Part shown: piece after piece, positions 7,906-16,585 of the stretch
How positions within the stretch are numbered: position 1 is the first letter of the stretch
Layout of the letters: each line of letters starts with the position of its first letter
Origin: Amaricoccus sp047275745
GTDB taxonomy: Bacteria > Pseudomonadota > Alphaproteobacteria > Rhodobacterales > Rhodobacteraceae
Direction: 5' to 3'
Assembly: GCF_047275745.1 (NCBI RefSeq)
Contig: NZ_JBKQWU010000003.1
Location: 62,001 to 126,000, forward strand
Length of the DNA stretch: 64,000 bases
Notes under the pieces: model-generated
Told to the model about the DNA's origin: nothing
The model's database searches: none
The model's input: only the letters and a program-made list of their open reading frames with translations
Translations under genes and position numbers: made by a program

Positions 7906-10004
7906 CCAAGGCGATCCCGGCGCGGGAAGCCGGTCCGCCGCTTCCCCCGCCCTCGCCGCGCGAAATGCCGATCCAGAACCTCCGCCGCTTCGACCGGTCG
8001 AAACGCGCGGTCAAACCCAGCTTCGACCGGAGCGTGTTTCTCGCCCGGCTGTCGCTCTTCGGCGGCACGCTGGCGCTCACCGCCTGGATGGCGCACGAGA
8101 TGTATCTCGTGCTCTCGGTCGGTGAACTCGTCGCCATCGAGATGGTGATGCTCGTCCTTTTCGTCATCAACATCGGCTGGATCGCCTTCGGCGCGGTCTC
8201 GACCCTGCTCGGCCTCCTCTCGACGCCGAAGCCGCGACCCCGGACGAAAACGCCGCTCCGCGACAGGGTGGCGCTGCTGCTGCCGGTCTACAACGAGGAC
8301 ACGGCGCAGTTCGTCGGCACCGCCTGCGCCACGCTGCGGGAACTGGCCGAACGCGGCGAGGGCAAGAGTTTCGATCTTTTCGTGCTGAGCGACACCAACA
8401 AGGCCGATGTCTGGCTCGCCGAGCAGGCGATGATCGCGGAGGCGCGGCGCGACCCGTTCATCGCCCGCCACCTCTTCTATCGCCATCGCCTCAAGAACCG
8501 CGAGCGCAAGGTCGGCAACATCAGCGACTGGGTGGAACGTTGGGGCGGCGCCTATCCGGCCTTCGTGGTCTTCGACGCCGACAGCCTCATGGAGGCGGAA
8601 ACCATCATCGAACTCGCGCACCGGATGGAGGCCGACGACAAGGCCGGGCTCATCCAGACGGTGCCCTGCCTCATCAACGGCCGCACGGTGCTCGCCCGCG
8701 CCCAGCAATTCGCGGCGCGCGTCTACGGCCCCCTGCTCGCCCGCGGGCTCGGCGTCTGGTTCGGCAATGCCGGCAACTACTGGGGCCACAACGCGATCAT
8801 CCGGACCGAGGCCTTCGCGAGCGCCGCCGGCCTGCCGATCCTGCCCGGGCGCAAGCCCTTCGGCGGCATGGTGATGAGCCACGATTTCGTCGAGGCGGCG
8901 ATGATGCGCCGCGCCGGCTGGTCGATCATCATGGCCGACGATCTCGGCGGCAGCTTCGAACAGGCGCCGCCCAATCTCATGGAACTCGTCGCGCGCGACC
9001 GCCGCTGGTGCCAGGGCAACCTGCAGCATCTGGCGCTCATCAACACCGCGGGCTTCCACCCGCTGAGCCGCCTGCATCTGGCGATGGGGGTCATGTCTTA
9101 CCTCGCCTCGCCGCTCTGGTTCCTGTTCCTGCTGACGGGCATGCTGCTCGCGTTGCACGCCAATCTCGTGCCACCGAACTATTTCCCCGAGGGCTGGTCG
9201 CTGTTTCCGACCTGGCCGCAGATCGACGCGCGGCGCGCGATGATGCTCTTCGGTCTCTGCATGCTGGTCTTGTTCCTGCCCAAGCTGCTCGGCCTCATCG
9301 CCTTCATCGGCGAACGCGCCTCTCGCGGGCTCCGCATCCGGGTCGTCGTGGGCTTCTTCGTCGAGAACATCGTATCGGCGCTGATCGCGCCCGTAATGAT
9401 GCTGACCCAGAGCCGGTCGGTGGTGGAGATCCTGACCGGCGCCGACAGCGGCTGGCGCGCGCAGGCGCGCGACGCCGAGCGCATCCCCTGGCGCATTCTC
9501 TGGAGCTTCCACCACCGCCACATGTTCGTCGGCATCCTGCTCGCCGTGCTGGCCGGGCTGATCTCCTGGTCGCTCCTGGCCTGGATGAGCCCCGCGCTCA
9601 CCGGAATGATCGTCGCGATCCCGCTCGCCGCCTTCGTCTCCAACGGCAAGGTTGGAAGCTGGCTCAAGCGTCGTGCGCGGCTCCTGGTGACGCCGGAGGA
9701 GGAGCATCCGCCGGTGATCTCGATCGCGGCCGAGGCCATCGCGGAGGAAATGCGCGACCGCCGCCCGCCGCCCGCGACCATCGCCGATCTGCTCGCCGAC
9801 AAGCCCGCGCTCGACCGGCACCTCGCCTGGCTCGACGCGCCGACCGCGCGGCGGCCGGGCGAGCCGGATGCCACACTGGCGGCGGGCTGGCTGAAGCTCT
9901 GCGACGGGGCCGAGCCCGATTCGCTCGATCCCGCCGAGCGCTACGCCATCCTCGCCTCGGAACCGATCATGCGCCGGCTGATCGCCGGGAGCGTCGCGCT
10001 CTGA
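7893..10004 (+). CDS. opgH: Glucans biosynthesis glucosyltransferase OpgH/MdoH
   Basis: Inner-membrane family-2 glycosyltransferase that polymerises UDP-glucose into the backbone of osmoregulated periplasmic glucans. The 703-residue product has two N-terminal membrane segments (about 48-105) and a cytoplasmic GT2 domain. That domain shows LLPVYNED, the DADS metal-binding motif and the RDRRWCQGN acceptor motif. About five to six C-terminal membrane helices follow. The ATG at 7893 lies inside the end of opgG; an alternative ATG 24 codons later is possible. It pairs with OpgG. No opgC or other modifying gene is adjacent. Confidence 0.92.
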   Translation: MDRVAKAIPAREAGPPLPPPSPREMPIQNLRRFDRSKRAVKPSFDRSVFLARLSLFGGTLALTAWMAHEMYLVLSVGELVAIEMVMLVLFVINIGWIAFGAVSTLLGLLSTPKPRPRTKTPLRDRVALLLPVYNEDTAQFVGTACATLRELAERGEGKSFDLFVLSDTNKADVWLAEQAMIAEARRDPFIARHLFYRHRLKNRERKVGNISDWVERWGGAYPAFVVFDADSLMEAETIIELAHRMEADDKAGLIQTVPCLINGRTVLARAQQFAARVYGPLLARGLGVWFGNAGNYWGHNAIIRTEAFASAAGLPILPGRKPFGGMVMSHDFVEAAMMRRAGWSIIMADDLGGSFEQAPPNLMELVARDRRWCQGNLQHLALINTAGFHPLSRLHLAMGVMSYLASPLWFLFLLTGMLLALHANLVPPNYFPEGWSLFPTWPQIDARRAMMLFGLCMLVLFLPKLLGLIAFIGERASRGLRIRVVVGFFVENIVSALIAPVMMLTQSRSVVEILTGADSGWRAQARDAERIPWRILWSFHHRHMFVGILLAVLAGLISWSLLAWMSPALTGMIVAIPLAAFVSNGKVGSWLKRRARLLVTPEEEHPPVISIAAEAIAEEMRDRRPPPATIADLLADKPALDRHLAWLDAPTARRPGEPDATLAAGWLKLCDGAEPDSLDPAERYAILASEPIMRRLIAGSVAL

Positions 10005-10079
10005 CCGGAAGCACCGGCCGCCGGCGCCGCCCCGCGCCGCGACCGGTCCCGCCGATCTCACTGTCCCCGTCGGGACGCC

Positions 10080-11162
10080 CTATTGCGATGAATGTCCTTC
10101 GGGCAGGGCGGCGATGCGCCGGTGGATCGTGCTCCGATGGATGCCGAGCCGCCGCGCCGCCTCGCTGACGTTGCCGCCACATTCGCGGAGCGTCCTGAGG
10201 ATCAGCTCGGTTTCCGCGTCGTGGAGCGTCTCGGCCGCGCGCGCGGGCTCGGCGAGGAATTCCGGAGCGCCCTTGTCGGCGTCCTGCCACTCGCAGACGA
10301 AGCTCTCCCCGTTCGGCCCGCGCAGTGTCGTGCCGCCCCAGGCGGCGCGTGCCTGGATGCCGAACAGCGCCTCGAACTGGACGCGGTCGAGCGCGTCCCA
10401 GGCGAGTCCGACCAGCGACAGGCCGCGTCGGTTCGCAGCCACCAGCGTCTCGTCGCGGAAGATCAACGCCCCCTCGCGCACGGTGCCGAGCATGCCGGCA
10501 TCGGTATGCAGCCGGAGAATCCGGCAGCCATCGAACCGCTGACGCAGCAGCCGATGCTCGATCTGTGCGACCGCCATGCGCACGAGCCCGAGCGCGTGGG
10601 TGTGGGCAGTTCCCGAGGAGCCGGAGATATCGAGCACACCCATCGTCGCGCCGCGCGGATCGATGATCGGCGTCGCCGAGCAGCTGAGAAGCTCGTGCCC
10701 GGCGAAATAATGCTCCCCACCGTGCACCGCCACCGCCCGCCGCTCCGCCAGCGCGACGCCGATCGCATTCGTGCCCGTGCTCGCCTCGCTCCAGTCCACG
10801 CCCGGGCGAAGCGCGACCCCGGCGGCCCGCCCGGCGAAGGCCGTGTCGCCGAGCGTATCGAGGATCATGCCTGTCGCATCGGTGAGAATGACGACGCTCC
10901 CGGTCTCGCGCGCCTCGACGCCCAGCATCTCCAGTTCGGGGCGGCAGAGACGACAGAACCGCGCATGACGCTCGTGCAGGTGGCGCAGGTCGCCCTGCGG
11001 GATCGGGTCCGGCGTCGGTGTCGTGCGCTCCCGCAACCCCATGTCGGAGCAGCGAATCCAGGAACGCAGCACCGCGTGGCCGAGTTGGTCCGAGGGGAGC
11101 TTCCCCTCGTCGAAGTATTCCTGTCTCGCGCGATCGATCGTCGAATCGCCTGCACGGCGCAT
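10080..11162 (-). CDS. AcoR-like GAF and Fis-type HTH regulator without AAA+ domain
   Basis: Regulator of 360 residues transcribed away from the aldehyde dehydrogenase gene. The N-terminal half matches the AcoR sensor family: a helical RSWIRCSDMGL segment, then a GAF domain with VILTDATGMILDTLGD and WSEASTGTNAIG. The C-terminal 45 residues are a Fis-like helix-turn-helix (LRECGGNVSEAARRLGIHRS). The central sigma-54-activating AAA+ domain of true AcoR proteins is absent: no Walker A or GAFTGA motif is present. It may therefore act as an ordinary activator or repressor. The ATG at 11162 has a GGGAG ribosome site. Likely controls the divergent alcohol/aldehyde oxidation genes. Confidence 0.85.
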   Translation of the reverse strand: MRRAGDSTIDRARQEYFDEGKLPSDQLGHAVLRSWIRCSDMGLRERTTPTPDPIPQGDLRHLHERHARFCRLCRPELEMLGVEARETGSVVILTDATGMILDTLGDTAFAGRAAGVALRPGVDWSEASTGTNAIGVALAERRAVAVHGGEHYFAGHELLSCSATPIIDPRGATMGVLDISGSSGTAHTHALGLVRMAVAQIEHRLLRQRFDGCRILRLHTDAGMLGTVREGALIFRDETLVAANRRGLSLVGLAWDALDRVQFEALFGIQARAAWGGTTLRGPNGESFVCEWQDADKGAPEFLAEPARAAETLHDAETELILRTLRECGGNVSEAARRLGIHRSTIHRRIAALPEGHSSQ

Positions 11163-11185
11163 AAGAGCCGCTCCCTTCCCTGAGG

Positions 11186-11234
11186 TGTCGCAATCTGCGA
11201 CAGCGTGACTTTTTTTGTCGCTTGGTGCGTCACA
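11186..11234. promoter_or_regulatory. Palindromic operator pair between the AcoR-like regulator and aldehyde dehydrogenase
   Basis: TGTCGCA-ATC-TGCGACA (11186-11202) is a perfect 7-3-7 inverted repeat just upstream of the regulator start. Thirty bases further, TGTCGCTTGGTGCGTCACA (11216-11234) repeats the TGTCGC half-site with an imperfect partner. AcoR-type regulators are known to bind TGTCGC/GCGACA-like dyads, so these probably control both directions. A TATAAA hexamer at 11272-11277 lies about 40 bases downstream and could be the -10 of the dehydrogenase promoter. No sigma-54 -24/-12 element was found. Confidence 0.65.
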
Positions 11235-11387
11235 CGATAGCTGGAAGCGCAACCTTGTCCAACGTTCAGCGTATAAACCCTGTGTCATCGGCGAACATCC
11301 GGTTGACGCGTGGGTACGGTCACGTACTCTCTCAATCAATAAGAAAGGCGGGCAGATCCCGCCGCCATCAGGAGGAGATAAAACATA

Positions 11388-12905
11388 ATGAACGTTCAGG
11401 ACGCTGTCGCCACTCGAAAAGCTCCGTTCAAGGCCAAGTACGGCAACTTCATCGGTGGCGAATTCGTTGAACCCGTCGAAGGTCGCTATTTCGACAACAC
11501 TTCCCCGATCAACGGACAGGTCATCACTTCCCTCGCCCGTTCGAGCGATAAGGATATCGAGCGCGCGCTCGACGCGGCCCATGCCGCGAAGGACGCCTGG
11601 GGGGAAACCTCGCCCGCCGAGCGAGCCCAGGTGCTCCTGCGCATCGCCGACCGGATGGAGGAGAATCTCGAAACGATCGCCACGGCCGAGACCTGGGACA
11701 ACGGCAAGCCGATTCGCGAAACCATGGCGGCCGACATTCCGCTCGCGATCGACCATTTCCGTTACTTCGCCGGCTGTCTGCGCGCGCAGGAAGGCTCGCT
11801 TTCCGAGATCGACAAGGACACGATCGCCTATCATTTCCATGAGCCGCTCGGCGTCGTGGGTCAGATCATCCCGTGGAACTTCCCGCTGCTCATGGCCTGC
11901 TGGAAGCTCGCCCCCGCGCTCGCCGCCGGCAACTGCATCGTGCTGAAGCCCGCCGAGCAGACCCCCGCCTCGATCATGGTGCTGCTCGACATCATCGGCG
12001 ACCTGCTGCCCCCGGGCGTGCTCAACGTGGTGAACGGTTTCGGCGTCGAAGCCGGCAAGCCGCTGGCCTCCAACCCGCGGATCGCCAAGATCGCCTTCAC
12101 CGGCGAGACGACGACCGGCCGGCTCATCATGCAGTACGCCGCCCAGAACCTCATTCCGGTGACGCTGGAGCTCGGCGGCAAGTCCCCGAACATCTTCTTC
12201 GAGGATGTGGCGAACGAGGACGACGACTACTTCGACAAGGCGCTCGAAGGCTTCACGATGTTCGCGCTCAACCAGGGTGAGGTCTGCACCTGCCCGTCGC
12301 GCGCGCTGATTCACGAGTCGATCTTCGACCGCTTCATGGAGCGGGCGGTGAAGCGCGTGGAAGCCATCAAGCAGGGCGACCCGCTCGACCCCTCGACCAT
12401 GATGGGCGCGCAGGCCTCGTCGGAGCAGATGGAGAAGATCCTCTCCTATCTCGACATCGGCCGCCAGGAAGGCGCGGAAGTGCTCGCCGGCGGTGAGCGC
12501 AACAAGCTCGAAGGCGATCTGGCCGACGGTTACTACGTGAAGCCGACGGTCCTGAAGGGCAACAACAAGATGCGGGTCTTCCAGGAGGAGATCTTCGGCC
12601 CGGTCGTCTCGGTCACGACCTTCAAGACCGACGAGGAAGCGCTCGAGATCGCCAACGACACGCTCTACGGCCTCGGCTCGGGCGTCTGGACCCGCGACGG
12701 CAACCGCGCCTATCGCATGGGCCGGGGCATCAAGGCCGGCCGTGTCTGGACCAACTGCTACCACGCCTATCCGGCCCACGCCGCCTTCGGTGGCTACAAG
12801 CAGTCGGGCATCGGTCGTGAGAACCACCGGATGATGCTCGACCACTATCAGCAGACCAAGAACCTGCTGGTCAGCTACTCGCCGAAGAAGCTCGGCTTCT
12901 TCTGA
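11388..12905 (+). CDS. NAD-dependent aldehyde dehydrogenase (AldB/ExaC/AcoD type)
   Basis: Oxidises short aldehydes such as acetaldehyde to carboxylic acids with NAD+, in the cytoplasm. The 505-residue product has the full aldehyde dehydrogenase fold. Visible are the cofactor region IIPWNFPLLMACWK, the general base E261 in ELGGKSPN, the catalytic Cys300 in NQGEVCTCPSR, and the C-terminal FGGYKQSGIGRE. The double-Cys TC context is typical of the AldB/ExaC branch. A strong GGAGGAG ribosome site precedes the ATG. It is first in a cluster with a DUF779 protein and an alcohol dehydrogenase, a set known for ethanol or acetoin oxidation. A strong terminator follows. Confidence 0.93.
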   Translation: MNVQDAVATRKAPFKAKYGNFIGGEFVEPVEGRYFDNTSPINGQVITSLARSSDKDIERALDAAHAAKDAWGETSPAERAQVLLRIADRMEENLETIATAETWDNGKPIRETMAADIPLAIDHFRYFAGCLRAQEGSLSEIDKDTIAYHFHEPLGVVGQIIPWNFPLLMACWKLAPALAAGNCIVLKPAEQTPASIMVLLDIIGDLLPPGVLNVVNGFGVEAGKPLASNPRIAKIAFTGETTTGRLIMQYAAQNLIPVTLELGGKSPNIFFEDVANEDDDYFDKALEGFTMFALNQGEVCTCPSRALIHESIFDRFMERAVKRVEAIKQGDPLDPSTMMGAQASSEQMEKILSYLDIGRQEGAEVLAGGERNKLEGDLADGYYVKPTVLKGNNKMRVFQEEIFGPVVSVTTFKTDEEALEIANDTLYGLGSGVWTRDGNRAYRMGRGIKAGRVWTNCYHAYPAHAAFGGYKQSGIGRENHRMMLDHYQQTKNLLVSYSPKKLGFF

Positions 12906-12920
12906 TCTCCCTGAGCAACT

Positions 12921-12957
12921 CCGGGGGTCCGGCCTTCGGGCCAGCCCCCGGCTTTTT
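12921..12957 (+). terminator. Intrinsic terminator after the aldehyde dehydrogenase gene
   Basis: GC-rich hairpin CCGGGGG/CCCCCGG with an inner GGCC-TTCG-GGCC arm, followed by CTTTTTC. It starts 15 bases after the stop codon, so the downstream DUF779 gene probably depends on read-through or its own promoter. Confidence 0.88.
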
Positions 12958-12974
12958 CTTCGGGGAGGTTTGCC

Positions 12975-13382
12975 ATGGCGGAAGTTGACGACAAGACCGG
13001 GGAGCAGGCGAGCGGGGCCGGCAAGGGAGCGGAGAAGGGGGCCAGCAAGGTCACCGCGACGCCGGCCGCGCTCGAACTGCTCGCCGAGATCGAAGCGGAC
13101 CATGGGCCGGTGCTGTTCCACCAGTCCGGCGGCTGTTGCGATGGCTCCTCGCCGATGTGCTATGGGCGCGATGAATTCATGATCAGCGCGACGGACGTTC
13201 TGCTTGGCTACGTGGGGGACGCGCCGTTCTACATCAGCGGACCGCAGGCCGCGGTCTGGGCCCATACCGATCTGATCATCGATGTCGTGACCGGCCGTGG
13301 AGGGATGTTCTCCCTCGACAACGGCAGGGAACGCCGGTTCCTGACCCGCTCGACGATCTGCGCGGTCGCGCCGTCCAGCTGA
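12975..13382 (+). CDS. DUF779 domain protein
   Basis: A 135-residue soluble protein, almost entirely the DUF779 domain. Conserved features are LFHQSGGCCDGSSPMCY (about 49-65, three cysteines close together) and the DVLLG and GPQ segments. The biochemical function is unknown; the cysteine cluster suggests metal or redox chemistry. DUF779 genes commonly sit beside AldB/ExaC-type aldehyde dehydrogenases, as here, so an accessory role in aldehyde oxidation is inferred. The ATG at 12975 follows GGGGAGG. It starts only 18 bases after the terminator T-run. Confidence 0.88.
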   Translation: MAEVDDKTGEQASGAGKGAEKGASKVTATPAALELLAEIEADHGPVLFHQSGGCCDGSSPMCYGRDEFMISATDVLLGYVGDAPFYISGPQAAVWAHTDLIIDVVTGRGGMFSLDNGRERRFLTRSTICAVAPSS

Positions 13383-13398
13383 CGGTCAGGAGACTACC

Positions 13399-13419
13399 CC
13401 CGCGCGTCCTGCGCGGGGC
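13399..13419. other. GC-rich stem-loop between the DUF779 gene and adhP
   Basis: CCCCGCGC-GTCCT-GCGCGGGG forms a perfect 8-bp hairpin in the 67-base gap between the two genes. There is no T-run. It may modulate expression between the genes or stabilise the upstream mRNA end. Confidence 0.45.
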
Positions 13420-13449
13420 ACCAAACGAAAAGACAGGAGGAACAAATCC

Positions 13450-14481
13450 ATGGCGAAGACCATGAAGGCCGCCGTCGTACGCGAGTTCGGCAAGCCGCTG
13501 TCGATCGACGAGGTTCCAATTCCCGAACCTGGCCCCCAGGAAATCCAGGTCGCCGTCCAGGCGTCCGGTGTCTGCCATACCGACCTGCACGCGGCCGAGG
13601 GGGACTGGCCCGTCAAGCCGAACCCGCCGTTCATTCCCGGCCATGAGGGCGTCGGCTTCGTCTCCGCCGTCGGCAAGGACGTGAAACATGTCAAGGAAGG
13701 CGACCGTGTCGGCGTTCCCTGGCTCTACAACGCCTGCGGCCATTGCCGTCACTGCCTCGGCGGCTGGGAGACGCTCTGCACCGAGCAGAAGAACACCGGC
13801 TACTCGGTGAACGGCGGCTTCGCCGATTATGTGATCGCCGACCCGAACTACGTCGGCCACCTGCCCGACAACGCGGATTTCGCCGAGATGGCGCCGATCC
13901 TCTGCGCGGGCGTGACGGTCTACAAGGGCCTCAAGGTCACCGATACCAAGCCCGGCGACTGGGTTGTGATCTCCGGCATCGGCGGCCTCGGCCACATGGC
14001 AGTCCAGTACGCCAAGGCGATGGGCATGAACGTCGCCGCGGTGGACATCTCCGAGGACAAGCTCGAGCTTGCCAAGAAGCTCGGCGCGACCCTGACGGTG
14101 AACGCCAAGGAAGAGGACCCGGCCGCGGTCATCAAGCGCGAGACCGGCGGCGGCGCCCAGGGCGTGCTCGTCACCGCGGTCAGCCCGAAGGCCTTCGAAC
14201 AGGCGATCGGCATGGTGGACCGGGGCGGCACCATCTCGCTCAACGGCCTGCCCCCGGGCGACTTCCCGCTCGACATCTTCGGCATGGTGCTGAACGGCAT
14301 CACCGTGCGCGGCTCGATCGTCGGCACCAGGCTCGACCTGCAGGAGTCGATCGACTTCGCGGCGCAGGGCAAGGTCAAGGCGACGATCTCCAAGGCCAAG
14401 CTCGAGGATGTCAACGACGTCTTCGCGAAGATGCACAAGGGCCAGATCGACGGCCGTATCGTGCTCGACATCGCCGGCTGA
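13450..14481 (+). CDS. adhP: Zinc-dependent alcohol dehydrogenase AdhP
   Basis: Medium-chain alcohol dehydrogenase of 343 residues, interconverting primary alcohols (ethanol-like) and aldehydes with NAD+. Catalytic zinc ligands are C42, H65 with E66 (GHEGVG), and C152. The structural zinc is held by C96, C99, C102 and C110 (CGHCRHC...LC). The Rossmann motif GIGGLG is at 176-181. The GCVCHTD-like SGVCHTDLHAAEGDW N-terminus matches the AdhP branch. It lies 67 bases after the DUF779 gene and is closed by a hairpin. Together with the upstream aldehyde dehydrogenase it makes a two-step alcohol-to-acid pathway. Confidence 0.93.
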   Translation: MAKTMKAAVVREFGKPLSIDEVPIPEPGPQEIQVAVQASGVCHTDLHAAEGDWPVKPNPPFIPGHEGVGFVSAVGKDVKHVKEGDRVGVPWLYNACGHCRHCLGGWETLCTEQKNTGYSVNGGFADYVIADPNYVGHLPDNADFAEMAPILCAGVTVYKGLKVTDTKPGDWVVISGIGGLGHMAVQYAKAMGMNVAAVDISEDKLELAKKLGATLTVNAKEEDPAAVIKRETGGGAQGVLVTAVSPKAFEQAIGMVDRGGTISLNGLPPGDFPLDIFGMVLNGITVRGSIVGTRLDLQESIDFAAQGKVKATISKAKLEDVNDVFAKMHKGQIDGRIVLDIAG

Positions 14482-14509
14482 CCCCGGCCGCCGACCTGAA
14501 CGACCCGGC

Positions 14510-14529
14510 GGGGCCTCCTCGGAGGCCCC
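14510..14529 (+). terminator. Hairpin terminator after adhP
   Basis: GGGGCCTC-CTCG-GAGGCCCC, a perfect 8-bp stem with a 4-base loop 29 bases after the stop, followed by GTTCG rather than a long T-run. Probably ends the alcohol/aldehyde cluster transcript. Confidence 0.65.
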
Positions 14530-14663
14530 GTTCGCGTGTCGCGCCTTAACCGGCGGGTAAGCATGGCTGGCGAAGCTGCCCGGGAAGCGGCCTCTCGCGA
14601 TGGCCGCGTTATCCGGGGATGGCGCCGATGGCTCCGTGCCCCTTGTTGCTGGGAGCACGGCCT

Positions 14664-15398
14664 ATGACCCTTCCGCTCACTGATACCGCGACGCCTCGCC
14701 CGGCGACCGGCCCGAGGCGGCATTGCCTCTTCGGTGTCACGATCCTGCTCGTCGAGGACAGCCGGGGCGTTTCCGAAGCGGTCCGCCTCTTCGCCGCGGA
14801 GAGCGGCGCGCGGCTCCGGCGGGCCGACAGCCTCGCCTCGGCGAGCCGCCACCTCGCGATCTACCGGCCGAACGCCGTGATCATCGACCTCGGGCTGCCG
14901 GATGGCGACGGGCTCGCGCTGATCCGCCATCTCGCCGCCGCCGCGACACCGCTCCGCAGCATCATCGCGATGAGCGGACATGATCCGGCGAGCTGGCAGC
15001 CCGCCGCGCGCGCCGCCGGCGCCGTCGCCTGTCTGGAAAAGCCGATCCCGAGCCTGCGCGCCTTTCAGGACACGGTTCTCTCGGTCCTTCCCGACGCCGC
15101 CGACCGCCGGATCGCCGAGACCGCGGAACTTTCGCTCGACGGCCGCGCCTCGATGCGGGCCGCCTTCGACGCCGACCTGCGCCGCGCGCAGGCGCTGCTC
15201 ACCGAGGCGATAGAGACCGCCGACCGGGACATGATCATCTATTGCGCGCAGTTCATCGGCTCGGTCGGCGACATGATCCCGGACCCGTCCCTGACCGCAG
15301 CCGCGCGGGCGACGAACGGACCGGGACCGCGGGCTCATGAACTGGTCGCCCGGCTTTCCGACCGGATCGCCCGCGCGACATCCGCCGCCCTCGGCTGA
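14664..15398 (+). CDS. Response-regulator receiver protein with a helical C-terminal domain
   Basis: A 244-residue protein. The receiver domain (about 23-140) is intact: acidic pair in ILLVEDS, phospho-acceptor Asp in VIIDLGLPDGDG, Ser in IAMSGHD, and the conserved Lys in CLEKP. The remaining roughly 100 residues are helical. The CAQFIGSVGDMIPDPSLTAAAR segment resembles the helical bundle of a phosphotransfer (Hpt) domain, but no histidine is present at the expected place. There is no DNA-binding domain. The start at 14664 follows GGGAG; an in-frame ATG 15 codons upstream is possible. No partner kinase is adjacent. Confidence 0.78.
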   Translation: MTLPLTDTATPRPATGPRRHCLFGVTILLVEDSRGVSEAVRLFAAESGARLRRADSLASASRHLAIYRPNAVIIDLGLPDGDGLALIRHLAAAATPLRSIIAMSGHDPASWQPAARAAGAVACLEKPIPSLRAFQDTVLSVLPDAADRRIAETAELSLDGRASMRAAFDADLRRAQALLTEAIETADRDMIIYCAQFIGSVGDMIPDPSLTAAARATNGPGPRAHELVARLSDRIARATSAALG

Positions 15399-15444
15399 GC
15401 AAGGAATCGATCGGACCCCTGGGCGCCAGGGCGCCCGGGCGGGG

Positions 15445-16410
15445 CTACTCCCGCGCCTCCGAGGTTCCCCGCTCCCGGTAGGGCGTGGTCTGGTAGAACG
15501 CCCGGTAGCATTTCGAGAAATGCGACGGCGACGAGAAGCCGCAGGCGAGCGCGACATTGATCACGCTCATCTCGGTCTGCATCAGGAGGTTGCGCGCCTT
15601 CTTCAGCCGCAGTTCCATGTAGTATCGCTTCGGGCTGCGGCTCAGGTAGCGGCGGAACAGCCGTTCGAGCTGGCGCGTCGACATGCCGACATCCTGCGCC
15701 AGCGTGGCGGGCGAGATCGGCTCCTCGATGCTTGTCTCCATCCGGTGCATGACGGTCGAGAGCTTCGGATGCCGCACGCCGATCCGGGTCGGGATCGACA
15801 GCCGCTGGGTGTCGCGGTCGGAGCGGATCTCGGTATGGATCATCTGATCGGCCACGAGATTGGCGAGTTCCGATCCATGCTTGCGGGCGATCAGGTTCAG
15901 CATCAGGTCCGTCGAGGCGGTGCCGCCGGCCGCGGTGTAACGGTTCTGGTCGATCACATAGACGTTCTGGGTCACGTCGATCTCGGGGAAGTCCTCGTCG
16001 AATCCGTCGCGGTTTTCCCAGTGGATCGTGCAGCGCCGCCGGTCGAGCAATCCCGCCTGCGCGAGCACCTGCGCGCCGGTGCAGACGGCGCCGATCGCCG
16101 CGACCCGCCGGCTCTCGCGCCGCAGCCAGGTCAGGATCGGCCGGGTGATCGAGTCCTTCACATCCGCGCCGCCGATCACGATCAGCGTGGCATCGCGTGC
16201 CAGTTCGTCGAAGCCGCCATCCGTCTGGATCGGAATGCCGTTCGATGCCCGGACGGGTTCGCCCCCCTCGCTGACCGTCCGCCACCGATAAAGCTCGCGC
16301 CCCGACATCTTGTTCGCGAGACGCAGGGGTTCGACCGCGCTCGCGAAGGCGATCATGGTGAACCGCGGGACCAAGAGGAAGACGAAGGTGTCCGGGCGGC
16401 TGTCTGCCAT
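15445..16410 (-). CDS. GlxA-family (DJ-1/PfpI plus AraC) transcriptional regulator
   Basis: A 321-residue regulator. The N-terminal DJ-1/PfpI-like amidotransferase fold (about 8-170) includes FVFLLVPRFTMIAFASAVEP and the nucleophile-elbow-like AIGAVCTGAQVLAQAG. The C-terminal AraC domain carries two helix-turn-helices (SPATLAQDVGMSTRQLERLF and NVALACGFSSPSHFSKCYRA). GlxA relatives include regulators of carnitine, glycine betaine, choline and arginine use; which applies here is unclear. The ATG at 16410 gives the usual MADSRPDTFVFLLVP-type start. It is transcribed divergently from the DAHP synthase gene. Confidence 0.87.
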   Translation of the reverse strand: MADSRPDTFVFLLVPRFTMIAFASAVEPLRLANKMSGRELYRWRTVSEGGEPVRASNGIPIQTDGGFDELARDATLIVIGGADVKDSITRPILTWLRRESRRVAAIGAVCTGAQVLAQAGLLDRRRCTIHWENRDGFDEDFPEIDVTQNVYVIDQNRYTAAGGTASTDLMLNLIARKHGSELANLVADQMIHTEIRSDRDTQRLSIPTRIGVRHPKLSTVMHRMETSIEEPISPATLAQDVGMSTRQLERLFRRYLSRSPKRYYMELRLKKARNLLMQTEMSVINVALACGFSSPSHFSKCYRAFYQTTPYRERGTSEARE

Positions 16411-16585
16411 CGGCTGGGACTCGATCCTGGCGTTGACGATACGATCGTGGCCGGGATCTAGGGCCGCGCGCGCCGCCAAGGTCAAGTGGCAAGATGCGCG
16501 CAGGGGGCGCGGGGTATGGTAAAAGCCGCGTGGCTGGGCTATGCAGCGCCCAATTTTTCCGACCAATCCCCGGGGAGCCAAGACC

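Noticed and set aside
11235..11387. Sigma-54 (-24/-12) promoter for the aldehyde dehydrogenase
   Set aside because: No TGGC-N-TTGC pair with the required GG-to-GC spacing is present, consistent with the regulator lacking an AAA+ domain.
12921..13419. The three hairpins around the DUF779 gene as a mobile-element end or attachment site
   Set aside because: The first is a standard terminator and the others lack matching direct repeats. No recombinase is near.
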